Notes: generated from the letters alone by a model not told the origin. 64,000 bases of DNA from Fen-1362 sp049516395 (GCA_049516395.1 JBEKTD010000003.1:275794-339793), one strand, 5' to 3'. Shown: positions 47,594 to 56,467, numbered from the stretch's first letter. Translations and numbers: made by a program.

Positions 47594-48721
47594 ATGAATT
47601 TGAAGGATTTTAAGGCCGGAGTTTATTACAAGCAATTCCAATATAAAAGCTTCCTGCCTGAAAAAATTAATCATACCTGGCTATGGGATGAACCTAAAAT
47701 AAACGTATTGCTGGAGCGAGCTACTCAGTCATTAGGTGAGCTAAATGCGTTTTCTCTCATAGTTCCTGATATAGACCTTTTTATTCAGATGCATATCACC
47801 AAAGAAGCACAGGCATCGAGTAAGATTGAAGGAACAAATACCAACATAGACGAAGTGCTTATGGACAAAAGTGCCATAGCCCCTGAAAAACGGGATGACT
47901 GGCAGGAGGTCCAAAATTATATCAAGGCAATGAACTTTGCCGTAAAAGAACTTGAACGGCTACCTTTAAGTAACAGATTGCTCAAAGAGATGCATAAAAT
48001 CCTACTCGCAGGCGCACGGGGCGAGCATAAATCGCCAGGCGAATTCCGCACAAGTCAAAACTGGATAGGCGGATCCAATCCGTCTGATGCTGTATTTGTT
48101 CCGCCATCGCATGAACACGTGCTTGATCTGATGAGCGATTTTGAAAAATTTCTTCACAATGACCAGATAGATGTGCCGCACCTCATCAAAGTAGCAATAG
48201 GACATTACCAGTTTGAAACCATACATCCGTTCCTTGACGGTAATGGACGTATAGGGCGACTGCTTATAACTTTTTATCTTGTGGCCAACAAGTTACTGAT
48301 AAAACCATCTCTCTACCTGTCCGATTTCTTTGAGCGTAACCGCACTTCATATTATGATTCCCTTTCCCGCGTTCGAGTATCAAATGACCTATCACAATGG
48401 GTCAAATTCTTTCTTAATGGAATTATTGCAACTGCGGAGAAGGGAAAGACCACATTTCAAGGAATTTTACATTTAAAAAATAGCATCGACGCCAAGATTG
48501 TTAAGCTTAACAGAAAGGCCGAAAGGGGGCGAGAGCTTATGAATATGCTCTATCGAAGTCCTATCGTAAGAACCAGTGATGTGGTAGATGTTCTCAATAT
48601 AACACCCAAATCGGCAATTAAGCTTATAGATGATTTTCAACGGCTGAAGATTCTTCACGAAATGACGGGTTTCAAGCGAAACAGGGTCTTTGTTTTTGAA
48701 GAATACTTAAAGTTATTTTAA
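47594..48721 (+). CDS. Fic family protein (AMPylase/nucleotidyltransferase)
   Basis: 375 residues. N-terminal cap, inhibitory helix with EAQASSKIEGTNT (the S/T-xxx-E-G/N motif that blocks the active site in class II Fic proteins), then the catalytic loop HPFLDGNGRIGRL (His, Asn, Arg intact), followed by a helical region and a C-terminal winged helix (VRTSDVVDVLNITPKSAIKL). Transfers AMP or another phosphate-containing group to a target protein; auto-inhibited by design. Start ATG 47594 lies at the end of an ACACCGAGAAAA repeat. Two inverted repeats lie directly after the stop. Confidence 0.93.
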   Translation: MNLKDFKAGVYYKQFQYKSFLPEKINHTWLWDEPKINVLLERATQSLGELNAFSLIVPDIDLFIQMHITKEAQASSKIEGTNTNIDEVLMDKSAIAPEKRDDWQEVQNYIKAMNFAVKELERLPLSNRLLKEMHKILLAGARGEHKSPGEFRTSQNWIGGSNPSDAVFVPPSHEHVLDLMSDFEKFLHNDQIDVPHLIKVAIGHYQFETIHPFLDGNGRIGRLLITFYLVANKLLIKPSLYLSDFFERNRTSYYDSLSRVRVSNDLSQWVKFFLNGIIATAEKGKTTFQGILHLKNSIDAKIVKLNRKAERGRELMNMLYRSPIVRTSDVVDVLNITPKSAIKLIDDFQRLKILHEMTGFKRNRVFVFEEYLKLF

Positions 48722-48729
48722 TACGCGTC

Positions 48730-48797
48730 AGTAAAATATAAATTTCCTTATTTTACTTTGCGGCTTAAAAGTAAAATATGGCTTTTTGTGTTTTACT
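48730..48797. repeat. Two tandem inverted repeats of AGTAAAATA after fic
   Basis: AGTAAAATA (48730-48738) pairs with TATTTTACT (48749-48757), and AGTAAAATA (48770-48778) with TTTTACT (48791-48797). Four copies of the same half-site, two hairpins, in an otherwise plain 160-bp gap. Confidence 0.65.
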
Positions 48798-48884
48798 TTG
48801 GGTTTGCGGCATAGAACAATGGAATATTCATCATATGAACTGTTCAACGTCGAATGACACAGATTAATTTAGGATTCTTACAAA

Positions 48885-49646
48885 ATGAAAGGTTTTAATA
48901 AATTGAGGACTGTTCCTGTTTTAATAATGGTTGGATTGTGTAATTTGGCGTCTTGCGCCGAGCAATCGACGCCTGACGCGAATTATGTATCGAGCGTTCT
49001 GGACGGTCTTAAGCAAAAGACAAGCCAGTTGCGGTCGTATCAATGCGAAGTAAATTACCTTTTCAGCCAGCCCCTGCTCGAATCAAAAACGCTACGAACG
49101 GGCAACCTGTATTACGCCCGCTTCGGTAATGGCTCGAAACTGAGAATCAACTTCGATACGCTGACACAGGATGAAAACCCTAAGCAGAAATACGGCGAAC
49201 AGTATATCTTCGATGGCCGATGGCTGACGCATATCGATTACCAGATTAAGCAGGTGCAGAAGAGGCAGTTGGCTGAGGCCAATGAACAGATTGATGCGTT
49301 TGAACTGGCCAAGAGGAATTTCCCCCTGATTGGTTTCGATAAGACGGAAGATTTACAGCAGCAGTTTGACATTAACCTTGTTGATGAACCGAACGGCCCG
49401 ACACACCTTCATTTGAAGGTCAAATCCGACTCGCAATACAAGGATGATTACAAATCAGTCGAGGTCTGGATTGATAAGCAATTGATGCTGCCGGCGAAAA
49501 TATCGGCGGTTTCCACCGAGGGCGATATTTACGAGATTAGTTTTATTAAGCCGAAGGCCAATGAGGCGATTGACGAAAAGGTCTTTGAGTTTACAATTCC
49601 AGATGGCTTCGGCCAGCCGGAAATAATACCGTTGAAAAAGAAATAA
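48885..49646 (+). CDS. LolA-like outer-membrane lipoprotein-sorting-type protein
   Basis: 253 residues. The N-terminal hydrophobic stretch ends in NLASCAEQ, a lipobox with Cys at about 24, so it is likely a lipoprotein. The rest has a LolA/LolB-type half-barrel pattern: KQKTSQLRSYQCEVNYLFSQ, then TGNLYYARFGNGSKLRINFD, EQYIFDGRWLTHID, and a final DGFGQPEIIPL. Comparable to the DUF2092/LolA-like proteins common in planctomycetes; whether it carries lipoproteins is not known. A REP-like repeat follows its stop. Confidence 0.7.
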   Translation: MKGFNKLRTVPVLIMVGLCNLASCAEQSTPDANYVSSVLDGLKQKTSQLRSYQCEVNYLFSQPLLESKTLRTGNLYYARFGNGSKLRINFDTLTQDENPKQKYGEQYIFDGRWLTHIDYQIKQVQKRQLAEANEQIDAFELAKRNFPLIGFDKTEDLQQQFDINLVDEPNGPTHLHLKVKSDSQYKDDYKSVEVWIDKQLMLPAKISAVSTEGDIYEISFIKPKANEAIDEKVFEFTIPDGFGQPEIIPLKKK

Positions 49647-49675
49647 ACTGGATTCCCGCTTGCGCGGGAATGACA
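49647..49675. repeat. REP-like palindromic repeat, copy 2
   Basis: Identical to 40904-40932 (29 bases); ATTCCCGCTTGCGCGGGAAT forms the hairpin. Directly after the LolA-like gene. Confidence 0.8.
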
Positions 49676-49706
49676 AGGGGGGAAGAAATTTGAAAGGGAA
49701 TAGCGA

Positions 49707-50183
49707 ATGGCGAAGGGAATAGTGATTTATTATTCGAGAAGCGGCAATACAAAACAGATGGCGGAAATGATAACCAAGGCGATGAACGAAGGCGGATTGG
49801 AGACGGATTGCAAAGAAATCGCCAAAGTAAAAGTTGACGACCTGCTCAAATACGACGCGATAGTGATTGGTTCGCCTACCTATTACGGCGGTATGGCGGC
49901 ACAGGTCAAGCAACTCATTGACGACGCCGTGGTCAAGCACGGCCAATTGGATGGCAAAGTCGGTGCGGCCTTTACCAGCGCTGCCAATATCGGCGGGGGC
50001 AATGAAACAACGATTCTGGGTATTCTTCAGGCAATGATTATCAGCGGTATGGTAATCCAGGGCGACCCGCAGGGCGACCACTACGGGCCGGTTTCGATAG
50101 GCAAACCCGACCAGAGGGTTGAGAAGCTTTGCGCACGCTGGGGCAAAAGAATCGCGGCGTTGACCCAAAAATTAGGTCATTAG
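49707..50183 (+). CDS. Flavodoxin/WrbA-like NAD(P)H-quinone reductase
   Basis: 158 residues; AAAGGGAATAG precedes ATG 49707. FMN loop IVIYYSRSGNTKQM at the N-terminus, SPTYYGGMAAQVKQLID in the middle, and GGGNETTILGILQAM, followed by GDHYGPVS. The layout matches WrbA-type flavoproteins, which reduce quinones with two electrons from NAD(P)H. Length is normal for the short forms. Confidence 0.88.
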   Translation: MAKGIVIYYSRSGNTKQMAEMITKAMNEGGLETDCKEIAKVKVDDLLKYDAIVIGSPTYYGGMAAQVKQLIDDAVVKHGQLDGKVGAAFTSAANIGGGNETTILGILQAMIISGMVIQGDPQGDHYGPVSIGKPDQRVEKLCARWGKRIAALTQKLGH

Positions 50184-50230
50184 AGGGTTTGGGGGATAGC
50201 GGTTTTTTTGAAAAAAACGCCGATTTTCCT

Positions 50231-50258
50231 TTGACAAGACGGTTTTGTATAGTATAAG
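50231..50258 (+). promoter_or_regulatory. Sigma-70-type promoter of the mini-histone gene
   Basis: TTGACA (50231-50236), 16-base spacer, TATAAG (50253-50258), about 60 bases before the ATG at 50318. Confidence 0.7.
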
Positions 50259-50317
50259 TTTCAGTCATCAGCTTGGAAAACAAGGAACGTTAACCCTCTT
50301 AAAGTGGAGGCACATCG

Positions 50318-50491
50318 ATGCAAGAGTACGAAAATTTGAAAGTACTGGTAGCGGAAATTGAAGCAGACATCAGCAAGGCCGAGGGCGGAAACAAGGCCGC
50401 AGGGACGCGGGTTCGCAAGCAGATGCAGAGTATCAAGCAGGCGGCCCAGCTTGTTCGCAATAAAGTTCTGGAAATCAGAACAACACAGTAG
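50318..50491 (+). CDS. Histone H1-like (Hc1-type) mini protein
   Basis: 57 residues, ATG 50318 preceded by GTGGAGG at 7 nt. MQEYENLKVLVAEIEADISK, then AEGGNKAAGTRVRKQMQSIK and a last helix AAQLVRNKVLEIRTTQ. This matches the short helical N-terminal part of the chlamydial/planctomycete Hc1 family (pattern DxxKAExGNKAAxxRVR), lacking the lysine-rich tail. Probably binds DNA or RNA in the nucleoid. A good promoter lies directly upstream and the gene stands alone, as for an abundant protein. Confidence 0.85.
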   Translation: MQEYENLKVLVAEIEADISKAEGGNKAAGTRVRKQMQSIKQAAQLVRNKVLEIRTTQ

Positions 50492-50615
50492 GTATTAACA
50501 GGCACATTTTGGACGCTGGATTTGGCTTATATCGGCTCGCTGACACGGATAGCCGTGGAGCTTAGCCGAGTGAGAGACAGCAATTGCGCCAAGTCCCCAT
50601 TTTCAGGGATAAATA

Positions 50616-51095
50616 ATGCCTCCGCCGCTATTATTTGATTTATCGAAAATAAATCTCGCGGGCAAGCCGGTTTTTAACAGGGATGACATCCTCAAGGTCA
50701 ATCCCCAGAATTACGAGATGCAGCAGCTCGACGGCGTGCTCTGGTATGACAAGCCAAATATGCTTGTGCTCGGCTACAAGGACGTGACCGACAAGGAGTT
50801 CTGGATTCGCGGCCACATACCGGGAAGACCCCTGATGCCGGGCGTGATTATGATTGAGTCGGCTGCCCAGTTGCTTAGTTACTTCGTCAGGCATGTTCTG
50901 GGCGAGAACTGCTTCATCGGCTTTGCCAGTATCGACTCGGCTAAGTTCCGTGCGACTGTCCTGCCGGGCCAGCGGCTGTTGCTCCTGGGCAAAATAACTA
51001 AATTCCGTCCCGGTCGCAAATACGACGCCTATATCCAGGGAATGGTCAACGACACAATGGTCTTCGAAACCGAAATTTCCGGTATGGCAGTGTAA
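50616..51095 (+). CDS. FabZ-like 3-hydroxyacyl-ACP dehydratase
   Basis: 159 residues, AGGGATAA before ATG 50616. Hot-dog fold protein with FWIRGHIPGRPLMPGVIMIESAAQ: the His of the GHIPG and the Glu of IESAAQ are the catalytic pair. The ~45 residues before it contain KINLAGKPVFNRDDILKVNP, not seen in the shortest FabZ. Works in fatty-acid or a related acyl chain synthesis. It is not next to other fab genes here, so it may serve a special lipid. Confidence 0.85.
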   Translation: MPPPLLFDLSKINLAGKPVFNRDDILKVNPQNYEMQQLDGVLWYDKPNMLVLGYKDVTDKEFWIRGHIPGRPLMPGVIMIESAAQLLSYFVRHVLGENCFIGFASIDSAKFRATVLPGQRLLLLGKITKFRPGRKYDAYIQGMVNDTMVFETEISGMAV

Positions 51096-51200
51096 CAAGA
51101 ATTTCTCAACGCAGAGCACAGCGAATTATGAATTGAGAAGGGGTCGAGTAATTTTTGTTTCTGAATTCTAAATTCTTAATTCTCAATTTGGAGTGAGGTA

Positions 51201-51812
51201 ATGGCACAGGACGAAAAGGTATTGGTAGTTCAGCGGAAGATTTTTGAAAGCGCAGGTGTGTTTAACGGCCTTGCGATGGATACACAAAAGTATCTCGATA
51301 AACTTTTTGCCCCCGGCGTTCCGCGTTTTATGCCCCGGCCGCAAGCCGAAAAAGACCCCTCCTTTAAGCAGCTCATTCCTTATGTGATTATGACCTGTGG
51401 GGGTAAATATCTCAGCTACGTCCGCGGCAAACGCGCGGGCGAAACCCGTCTTGTCGCCAAACGCTCTCTCGGCATCGGAGGCCACATAAATCCGACCGAT
51501 GATATGCCTCTTTTCGGCAATTTTTACGATACCTATCTTGCCGCTGTCCAGCGAGAAGTGGCCGAAGAAGTTTCAATAGAGACAAAATACAAGGATAAAG
51601 TTGTCGCACTTCTCAATGACGATTCAAATGAGGTTGGCCAGGTGCATCTCGGAATCGTTCATTTGTGGACTCTTGATGAGCCGAAGGTGAATAGAAAAGA
51701 ACAAATGATAACTCAGATGGGCTTTATGAGTATTCCCGAATTGCAGGATGTCCGCGATACTATGGAAACCTGGTCGCAAATCTGTTTCGACGGCCTGTCA
51801 AAGATGGCCTGA
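51201..51812 (+). CDS. Nudix-like hydrolase
   Basis: 203 residues; GGAGTGAGGTA precedes ATG 51201. The Nudix region is GIGGHINPTDD, ~14 residues, then AAVQREVAEEVSI, i.e. the G-x5-E-x7-REUxEExGU box with a longer loop and the first Glu replaced; REVAEEV is intact. The N-terminal ~90 residues (VVQRKIFESAGVFNGLA, FMPRPQAEKDPSFKQLIPYV) are typical of a wider conserved family of predicted phosphoesterases. Substrate unknown. Confidence 0.75.
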   Translation: MAQDEKVLVVQRKIFESAGVFNGLAMDTQKYLDKLFAPGVPRFMPRPQAEKDPSFKQLIPYVIMTCGGKYLSYVRGKRAGETRLVAKRSLGIGGHINPTDDMPLFGNFYDTYLAAVQREVAEEVSIETKYKDKVVALLNDDSNEVGQVHLGIVHLWTLDEPKVNRKEQMITQMGFMSIPELQDVRDTMETWSQICFDGLSKMA

Positions 51813-51882
51813 ACTTGCCGGAAGACATCAAATCGGCAGTAAAAAAACAATTCAGAATGTTTCTTTCAGCGTTTTCTTCTCA

Positions 51883-54771
51883 TCAATTCTTGGCCTCAAA
51901 ATGGCTCCAGCCGTAAGACCCTTTGTAGTAAATGTAGTATTTGCCGTCGATTTTAGGAATGCCGGAGGTAAATACATACGTATTCGTGTAGTCAGTTCCG
52001 TTTATATTTAATCTGTCCATGCTCCATGAGTTTATGTAAGTACCAAGCGAGGTTGCTTCCCAGCAGAACTCGCCCGCTCCCTCCTTGACGAAATCCGGCA
52101 CTATGACGGTTCTTGTGGAACATCCTGCAATGCAGGTGCAGCCGGTTGTTATGTTCACCGTTATATTGACCGCTGAAGAGGTGGTTACGGCTCCTTCGTC
52201 ATCTGTTGCTTTGGCGGTCAGAATATAGTTGCCGTCGGTAACGTTATTCCAGGTATAGGAATAAGGCGCAGTTGTATCTGTCCCCAGTAATGCTGAACCC
52301 TGATAAAAATCGACCTTGCTCACGGTGCCGTCGCTGTCAGACGCCGTGGCATTTATGGTAACGGTCGCGGGGGCGTTAAAATCGGCGCCGTCGGCCGGCG
52401 AAATTATAGAAACGCTCGGCAGATTGTTTGTCGAGGCGGATGCGAGTTTTGCGAAATCAAGGAAGTTCACTATTTGGTCGGCAAACAGGTCGGCTGGTAT
52501 TCCGGGGCCGGTCGCGAGCCAGTAGTCGGCCATCACGGCGAAGTCGCCCAGGCCAATTACCCCGTCGCAGTCGAGGTCGTAAATATTGTCGGCAGTGTAA
52601 TTCTGGTCCTGCGCGTTGGCCGCCACGTTAACGTAAATCATCTGGTTTGGCTCAAATGTGTAATGTTTCTTGCTCGGCGTTATCGTTCCTGACCAGTTGC
52701 TGTCCACTGAGAAGGTGTAGAAGCCGTTTATGTCGGTTGTGTATTGTCCGCCGTTGTTGGTGGCAACCAGCACGCCTACTATCGGCACGTTGCATTCGTT
52801 TTTAATATAGCCGGCGATAGAAACAGGCGGCAGGATTGGCCCGGGTTCCTGCCCGTAGATGCGAACGCCGTTGTCATAAACCGGAATGTAGCTGGTCTGG
52901 GCGGCCGTCGTGGTAAGACCCTGATACGACCAGTCGTTGTTCGGGTCCCATGCGGCAGCGGGAGCGTTATTCGGAAGGGCTATGCGGACCTGTGTTTCTC
53001 TGGCGGATTCTGATTGCCCGCCGGGAAAGATTACGCTTCCCGTATAATCTACCGTAACATAGTAAATGTTATCTCTCAAATGCGTTGGACCGGAGACTGT
53101 TGCCGGCACCTCTGAATAATTCTTCGTTACCGTTATATTATTTATGGTGTAGCCCGCGTTGAATGCTTCCGTCAGGTCGAAGAAATACCGGTATGATAGC
53201 TTGTCGGTCGCGCGTGCAGGCCAGGCCGAGTGGTTGGTGAGGTCAACACTCCACTCCGTATAAACAGGCCCCGAAGAATTTATCTTGGCGTTGGCAAAGT
53301 ACTCGGTGTATGGGTACTGGTCTTTTGCGAAGTCGCTCGTTCTGGGAAAACCTGAGATGGGAGTCCCGCCGTATAGTGAGTACATTTTGGCCAGCGCACC
53401 CACCAAAGCCGCATCATAATCGCAGGCCACCTCGTTCTCTGTATAATTGCTTCTGACGTCCTGATAGTTGTCGCTGCTGTCGGGGCCGCCGACCATAGCG
53501 CCTTGAAGCACGTGCCTGGTTTGGCTCGGTGTGTCTATGCTATTGGCCCATGAGCCGTGTGCGGTCCTGTGGTGCGGGTACTGAGGATAGTTGGCGCCGA
53601 AGCCGATAATGTAACTGCCGGCGCGAGGATTGTCTCCGAGAATGTATTTAATCTGTCTTACCGCAAAGTTTCTGTAGCCGGTTTTCTTTGCCGCATTACC
53701 ATGGCTGTCGTCAGCCCATACAAACGCTATGAGCGACGCATTGGCGGCATAACGCAGCGAAGCCCACGAGTCCAGCCAGGCCAGCCCGCCGGGAGTGTAA
53801 GTGATGCCTCCGCCGGGCATCCAGTAGTCGAGGTTGCGTTCGATGGAATCGATGTAGATTTGCTTGCCGGTAGCCCGCGCCAGCAGGATTTGCGCCATAT
53901 AATGCATATCGTCCCAGGAATGGGTCCACTTATAGCCCCAGTAGCCAGTTTGTCCTTCCATGCCCCAGTGGGTCGCACAGGACTCTGCCTTATTCAGGTA
54001 GTTTGCGTCGTTGGTGGCTAAGTAAAGCCAGGCGGCGGCGGCCGAAAGCTCATCCCAGTATCCGCTGTAGGAATTATAAAATCCGTTGGCGGCCGTGTAG
54101 CCGGAATCGCTTTGGGTGGTGTAGGCGAAGTCGAATAGCTGCTGGGCTTGGGTCAGACATAAGGAAGCATAGTCTGGGTCGGTCGGCTTGAAAACTATGG
54201 AGGCAGACGCAAGGGCCGCGGCTGTTCCGCCGACAACACACGAACCGGGCGATGCGGCTGTAACCTTGTAAGATGGCCGGGTCATTACCTCTTCAATTAC
54301 CTCAACGGGGCCCCACCATGCGTGGTCGGCGCTTCCGGCGCCGACCTGATAATAGAATTCATTTGTATCGGTGTGGCATTTGATGAAGTAATCGGTGCCC
54401 CACTTGATATCGTCGAGGACTTTATCCAGCTGGCCTGCGTTGGCGAAGGCGTTTCGATATTCGTAAAGACCCCAGCTCAGTGTCGCCACCGTTGAAGCCA
54501 TGGGCAGGCCGAACTTCACGTTGTCGCCGGCATCCAGATAGCCGCCGGTCAAATTCTGCCCGACATCAGCCCCGTCGTTCAGGCATGAGTCGGCCCGCCA
54601 TATCACAGGGTTATCAGCCGGCAGGGGGCCGCAGCGCTGCTGCATATAGAAGTAAATCGACTTCTGGAGCGCCTCGCCGTAATTATAATCAGCGATAGCT
54701 GTTTGGCTTAGAAATAACACCATTGCCATAATAGCGATTGGGGTGGATTTTAGACGCGTTTTGCTTTTCAT
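51883..54771 (-). CDS. Secreted GH9 endoglucanase with CBM3, dockerin-like and Ig-like domains
   Basis: 962 residues with signal peptide (IAIMAMVLFLSQTAIAD). Order: GH9 catalytic domain (~28-480) with DAGDNVKFGLPMA, HHRTAHGSWANS and the acid Glu in NYTENEVACDYDAALV; CBM3-type cellulose-binding domain (~490-640, YTEYFANAKINSSGPVYTEW at its start); a carboxypeptidase-regulatory-like domain (~650-715); a dockerin-like pair (DLDCDGVIGLGDFAVMADYW and NFLDFAKLASAS); an Ig/cadherin-like domain (~780-865); and a C-terminal aromatic-rich domain (~870-962) with Cys-rich CTCIAGC. The GH9-CBM3 order is that of processive endoglucanases. It attacks cellulose outside the cell; placing dockerin modules in the middle is unusual. 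Confidence 0.93.
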   Translation of the reverse strand: MKSKTRLKSTPIAIMAMVLFLSQTAIADYNYGEALQKSIYFYMQQRCGPLPADNPVIWRADSCLNDGADVGQNLTGGYLDAGDNVKFGLPMASTVATLSWGLYEYRNAFANAGQLDKVLDDIKWGTDYFIKCHTDTNEFYYQVGAGSADHAWWGPVEVIEEVMTRPSYKVTAASPGSCVVGGTAAALASASIVFKPTDPDYASLCLTQAQQLFDFAYTTQSDSGYTAANGFYNSYSGYWDELSAAAAWLYLATNDANYLNKAESCATHWGMEGQTGYWGYKWTHSWDDMHYMAQILLARATGKQIYIDSIERNLDYWMPGGGITYTPGGLAWLDSWASLRYAANASLIAFVWADDSHGNAAKKTGYRNFAVRQIKYILGDNPRAGSYIIGFGANYPQYPHHRTAHGSWANSIDTPSQTRHVLQGAMVGGPDSSDNYQDVRSNYTENEVACDYDAALVGALAKMYSLYGGTPISGFPRTSDFAKDQYPYTEYFANAKINSSGPVYTEWSVDLTNHSAWPARATDKLSYRYFFDLTEAFNAGYTINNITVTKNYSEVPATVSGPTHLRDNIYYVTVDYTGSVIFPGGQSESARETQVRIALPNNAPAAAWDPNNDWSYQGLTTTAAQTSYIPVYDNGVRIYGQEPGPILPPVSIAGYIKNECNVPIVGVLVATNNGGQYTTDINGFYTFSVDSNWSGTITPSKKHYTFEPNQMIYVNVAANAQDQNYTADNIYDLDCDGVIGLGDFAVMADYWLATGPGIPADLFADQIVNFLDFAKLASASTNNLPSVSIISPADGADFNAPATVTINATASDSDGTVSKVDFYQGSALLGTDTTAPYSYTWNNVTDGNYILTAKATDDEGAVTTSSAVNITVNITTGCTCIAGCSTRTVIVPDFVKEGAGEFCWEATSLGTYINSWSMDRLNINGTDYTNTYVFTSGIPKIDGKYYIYYKGSYGWSHFEAKN

Positions 54772-54965
54772 ACACTTCTCCTTCTTTGCCTTGGCCTTCG
54801 CTAAGGTAAATTTGATTATACCTTATTTGCCGGTGACGGTCAAAGAAAAATCGGGTAAAACCTATTTGGGTCGGTTTAAAATATGGTAGAATAGTCTCCG
54901 GTCATTAAATCAAACTACGGAAGGAGTTGCCGGCAAAGGAAGGCAGGAAATAAAGGGCTTATTCT

Positions 54966-55919
54966 ATGAAAACACAGTGTCCTAATTGCAAATCAAAGTT
55001 CAATGTGAATGAGACAAACGTCGGCAAACAGGCGAAATGCCCCAAATGCCTCAAGCCCTTTACTATTGAGCCATTCATAGAAACGCCAGTGGTCGCGAAG
55101 CCACCCATAAAGAGTCCCGAACCTGTTGCGCCTCCCGTGAAAATCACAGCCCCTGCAGAACCACAGGCGCCCGTAGCCCCGCCTGTAAAAAGTCCTGAGC
55201 CAATATCGCCCCAGGTAAAAAGCCCGGCGTCCATAACACCTCCCGTAATAAGTGCTCAGCCGGCAAAGCAAGAACGGCCCGAATCAAGAATACCATCAAA
55301 AGAAGCGTCAAAAGCGGCGTTATCAAAAACAGTGTTTGTATATTGCTGGATGGTCGTGCGGATTATCGCGGGAATTTTGGGGGCGTTAGGCCTTGTTCTG
55401 GCTATACAAAAAGGGGCCAAGTCAACGTTGATTGCGACCTTTACGGCTGCGGATGTTTTCCTCGTATGTAGCGTGGCAATCGAGCTTGTGCTGTTTTACA
55501 AAATGTGGGCAGCCATTAAGGACAGCCAGCCGTCCATCTCGCCCGGCAGGGCAGTCGGATTTTTATTCATCCCGGTTTTCAATATTTACTGGGCATTGTT
55601 AATGCTAACGGGATTCACGGAGGATTACAACTCGTTTATAATTCGGCGTTCGATAAGGGCCGGGAGGTTGCCGATGACGCTGTTTCTGATATACGCGGTT
55701 TTGTTTATGGCGACCGCGATGTTCGTAACGGTTCCTATGATATGCGTATTTCCATTCACTGGTCTTATAAGCAGGGCTTTTGAGGGCTATTCTCTTGCCT
55801 CGTGGGTGCTCGTATCTATTGCGTCCGCGGCAGGCATCGGCCATTTTATTACATATATATTGGTCGCGATAAAAACCTGCAACGCGGTAAATGCCTTACA
55901 TGGAAAACAGGGCGGATGA
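54966..55919 (+). CDS. Zinc-finger (MJ0042) plus DUF4328 membrane protein
   Basis: 317 residues. N-terminal zinc ribbon TQCPNCKSKFNVNE followed by KQAKCPKCLKPF (four cysteines), then a long proline-rich linker (~38-115) and a membrane part with hydrophobic segments from ~120: VVRIIAGILGALGLVLAIQK, ADVFLVCSVAIELVLFYKMW, AVGFLFIPVFNIYWALLML, then FLIYAVLFMATAMFVTVPMI and WVLVSIASAAGIGHFITYI. This is the DUF4328 layout, common in planctomycetes; function unknown. Confidence 0.82.
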   Translation: MKTQCPNCKSKFNVNETNVGKQAKCPKCLKPFTIEPFIETPVVAKPPIKSPEPVAPPVKITAPAEPQAPVAPPVKSPEPISPQVKSPASITPPVISAQPAKQERPESRIPSKEASKAALSKTVFVYCWMVVRIIAGILGALGLVLAIQKGAKSTLIATFTAADVFLVCSVAIELVLFYKMWAAIKDSQPSISPGRAVGFLFIPVFNIYWALLMLTGFTEDYNSFIIRRSIRAGRLPMTLFLIYAVLFMATAMFVTVPMICVFPFTGLISRAFEGYSLASWVLVSIASAAGIGHFITYILVAIKTCNAVNALHGKQGG

Positions 55920-56054
55920 GGTATAAATCCGCAATTTTGCGAGTTTGTTTTTGAGCAGGGGAGGAGTTGAACAGGAGACCGCAGGTTCGCAGATAGGTTT
56001 TCTACTTTCAACTATCTATTGCTCACCCGCTCTATTTTTCGCTACGCAAAAAAA

Positions 56055-56129
56055 TAGCCCCAAGGGGATTTGAACCCCTGTCGCCGGGTTGAAAACCCGG
56101 TGTCCTGGACCGGCCTAGACGATGGGGCC
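56055..56129 (-). tRNA. tRNA-Glu(TTC)
   Basis: Minus-strand cloverleaf: GGCCCCA acceptor with TGGGGCT (first pair G-T), D-arm CGTCTAGGCCGGTCCAGGAC, anticodon stem CCGGG/CCCGG around TTTTCAA (anticodon TTC), T-arm CAGGGGTTCAAATCCCCT. CCA not encoded. Confidence 0.92.
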
Positions 56130-56139
56130 AACCGCATGC

Positions 56140-56313
56140 TTACTGCATACTGATTGCCTGTTCCGGGCAGGCATCGACGCATACGCCGCAGTCGATACAG
56201 GCCTCCGGATTTACCTTTGCTTTTCCGTCTTCCATCGAGATTGCCTCACTGGGGCATTCCTCGACGCAGGATTCGCAACCAGTGCATTTTTCTTTGTCAA
56301 CTTGTGCCGGCAT
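56140..56313 (-). CDS. 2[4Fe-4S] ferredoxin
   Basis: 57 residues from ATG 56313, preceded by AAAGGG. Two clusters: KCTGCESCVEECPSEAI and ACIDCGVCVDACPEQAI (CxxCxxCxxxCP twice). Small bacterial ferredoxin carrying electrons for low-potential reactions. It lies 10 nt from tRNA-Glu, on the same strand. Confidence 0.95.
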   Translation of the reverse strand: MPAQVDKEKCTGCESCVEECPSEAISMEDGKAKVNPEACIDCGVCVDACPEQAISMQ

Positions 56314-56467
56314 TTCAATACCCTTTCCAAAAACACACCCCAAAATATGACTATCAAAAAAGTATATACGAATACGATGGTCGAAATGTTACAAAATTGG
56401 TCTCGCAATACAAAGTAAATTCTTTGAAATTTTACAGGATTTTAGAGGGGGGCAGGGCAATCGGCCA
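56314..56467. other. Gap between ferredoxin and TPR gene
   Basis: Nothing recognisable other than AT-rich upstream sequence of the ferredoxin gene, presumably its promoter. Confidence 0.4.
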
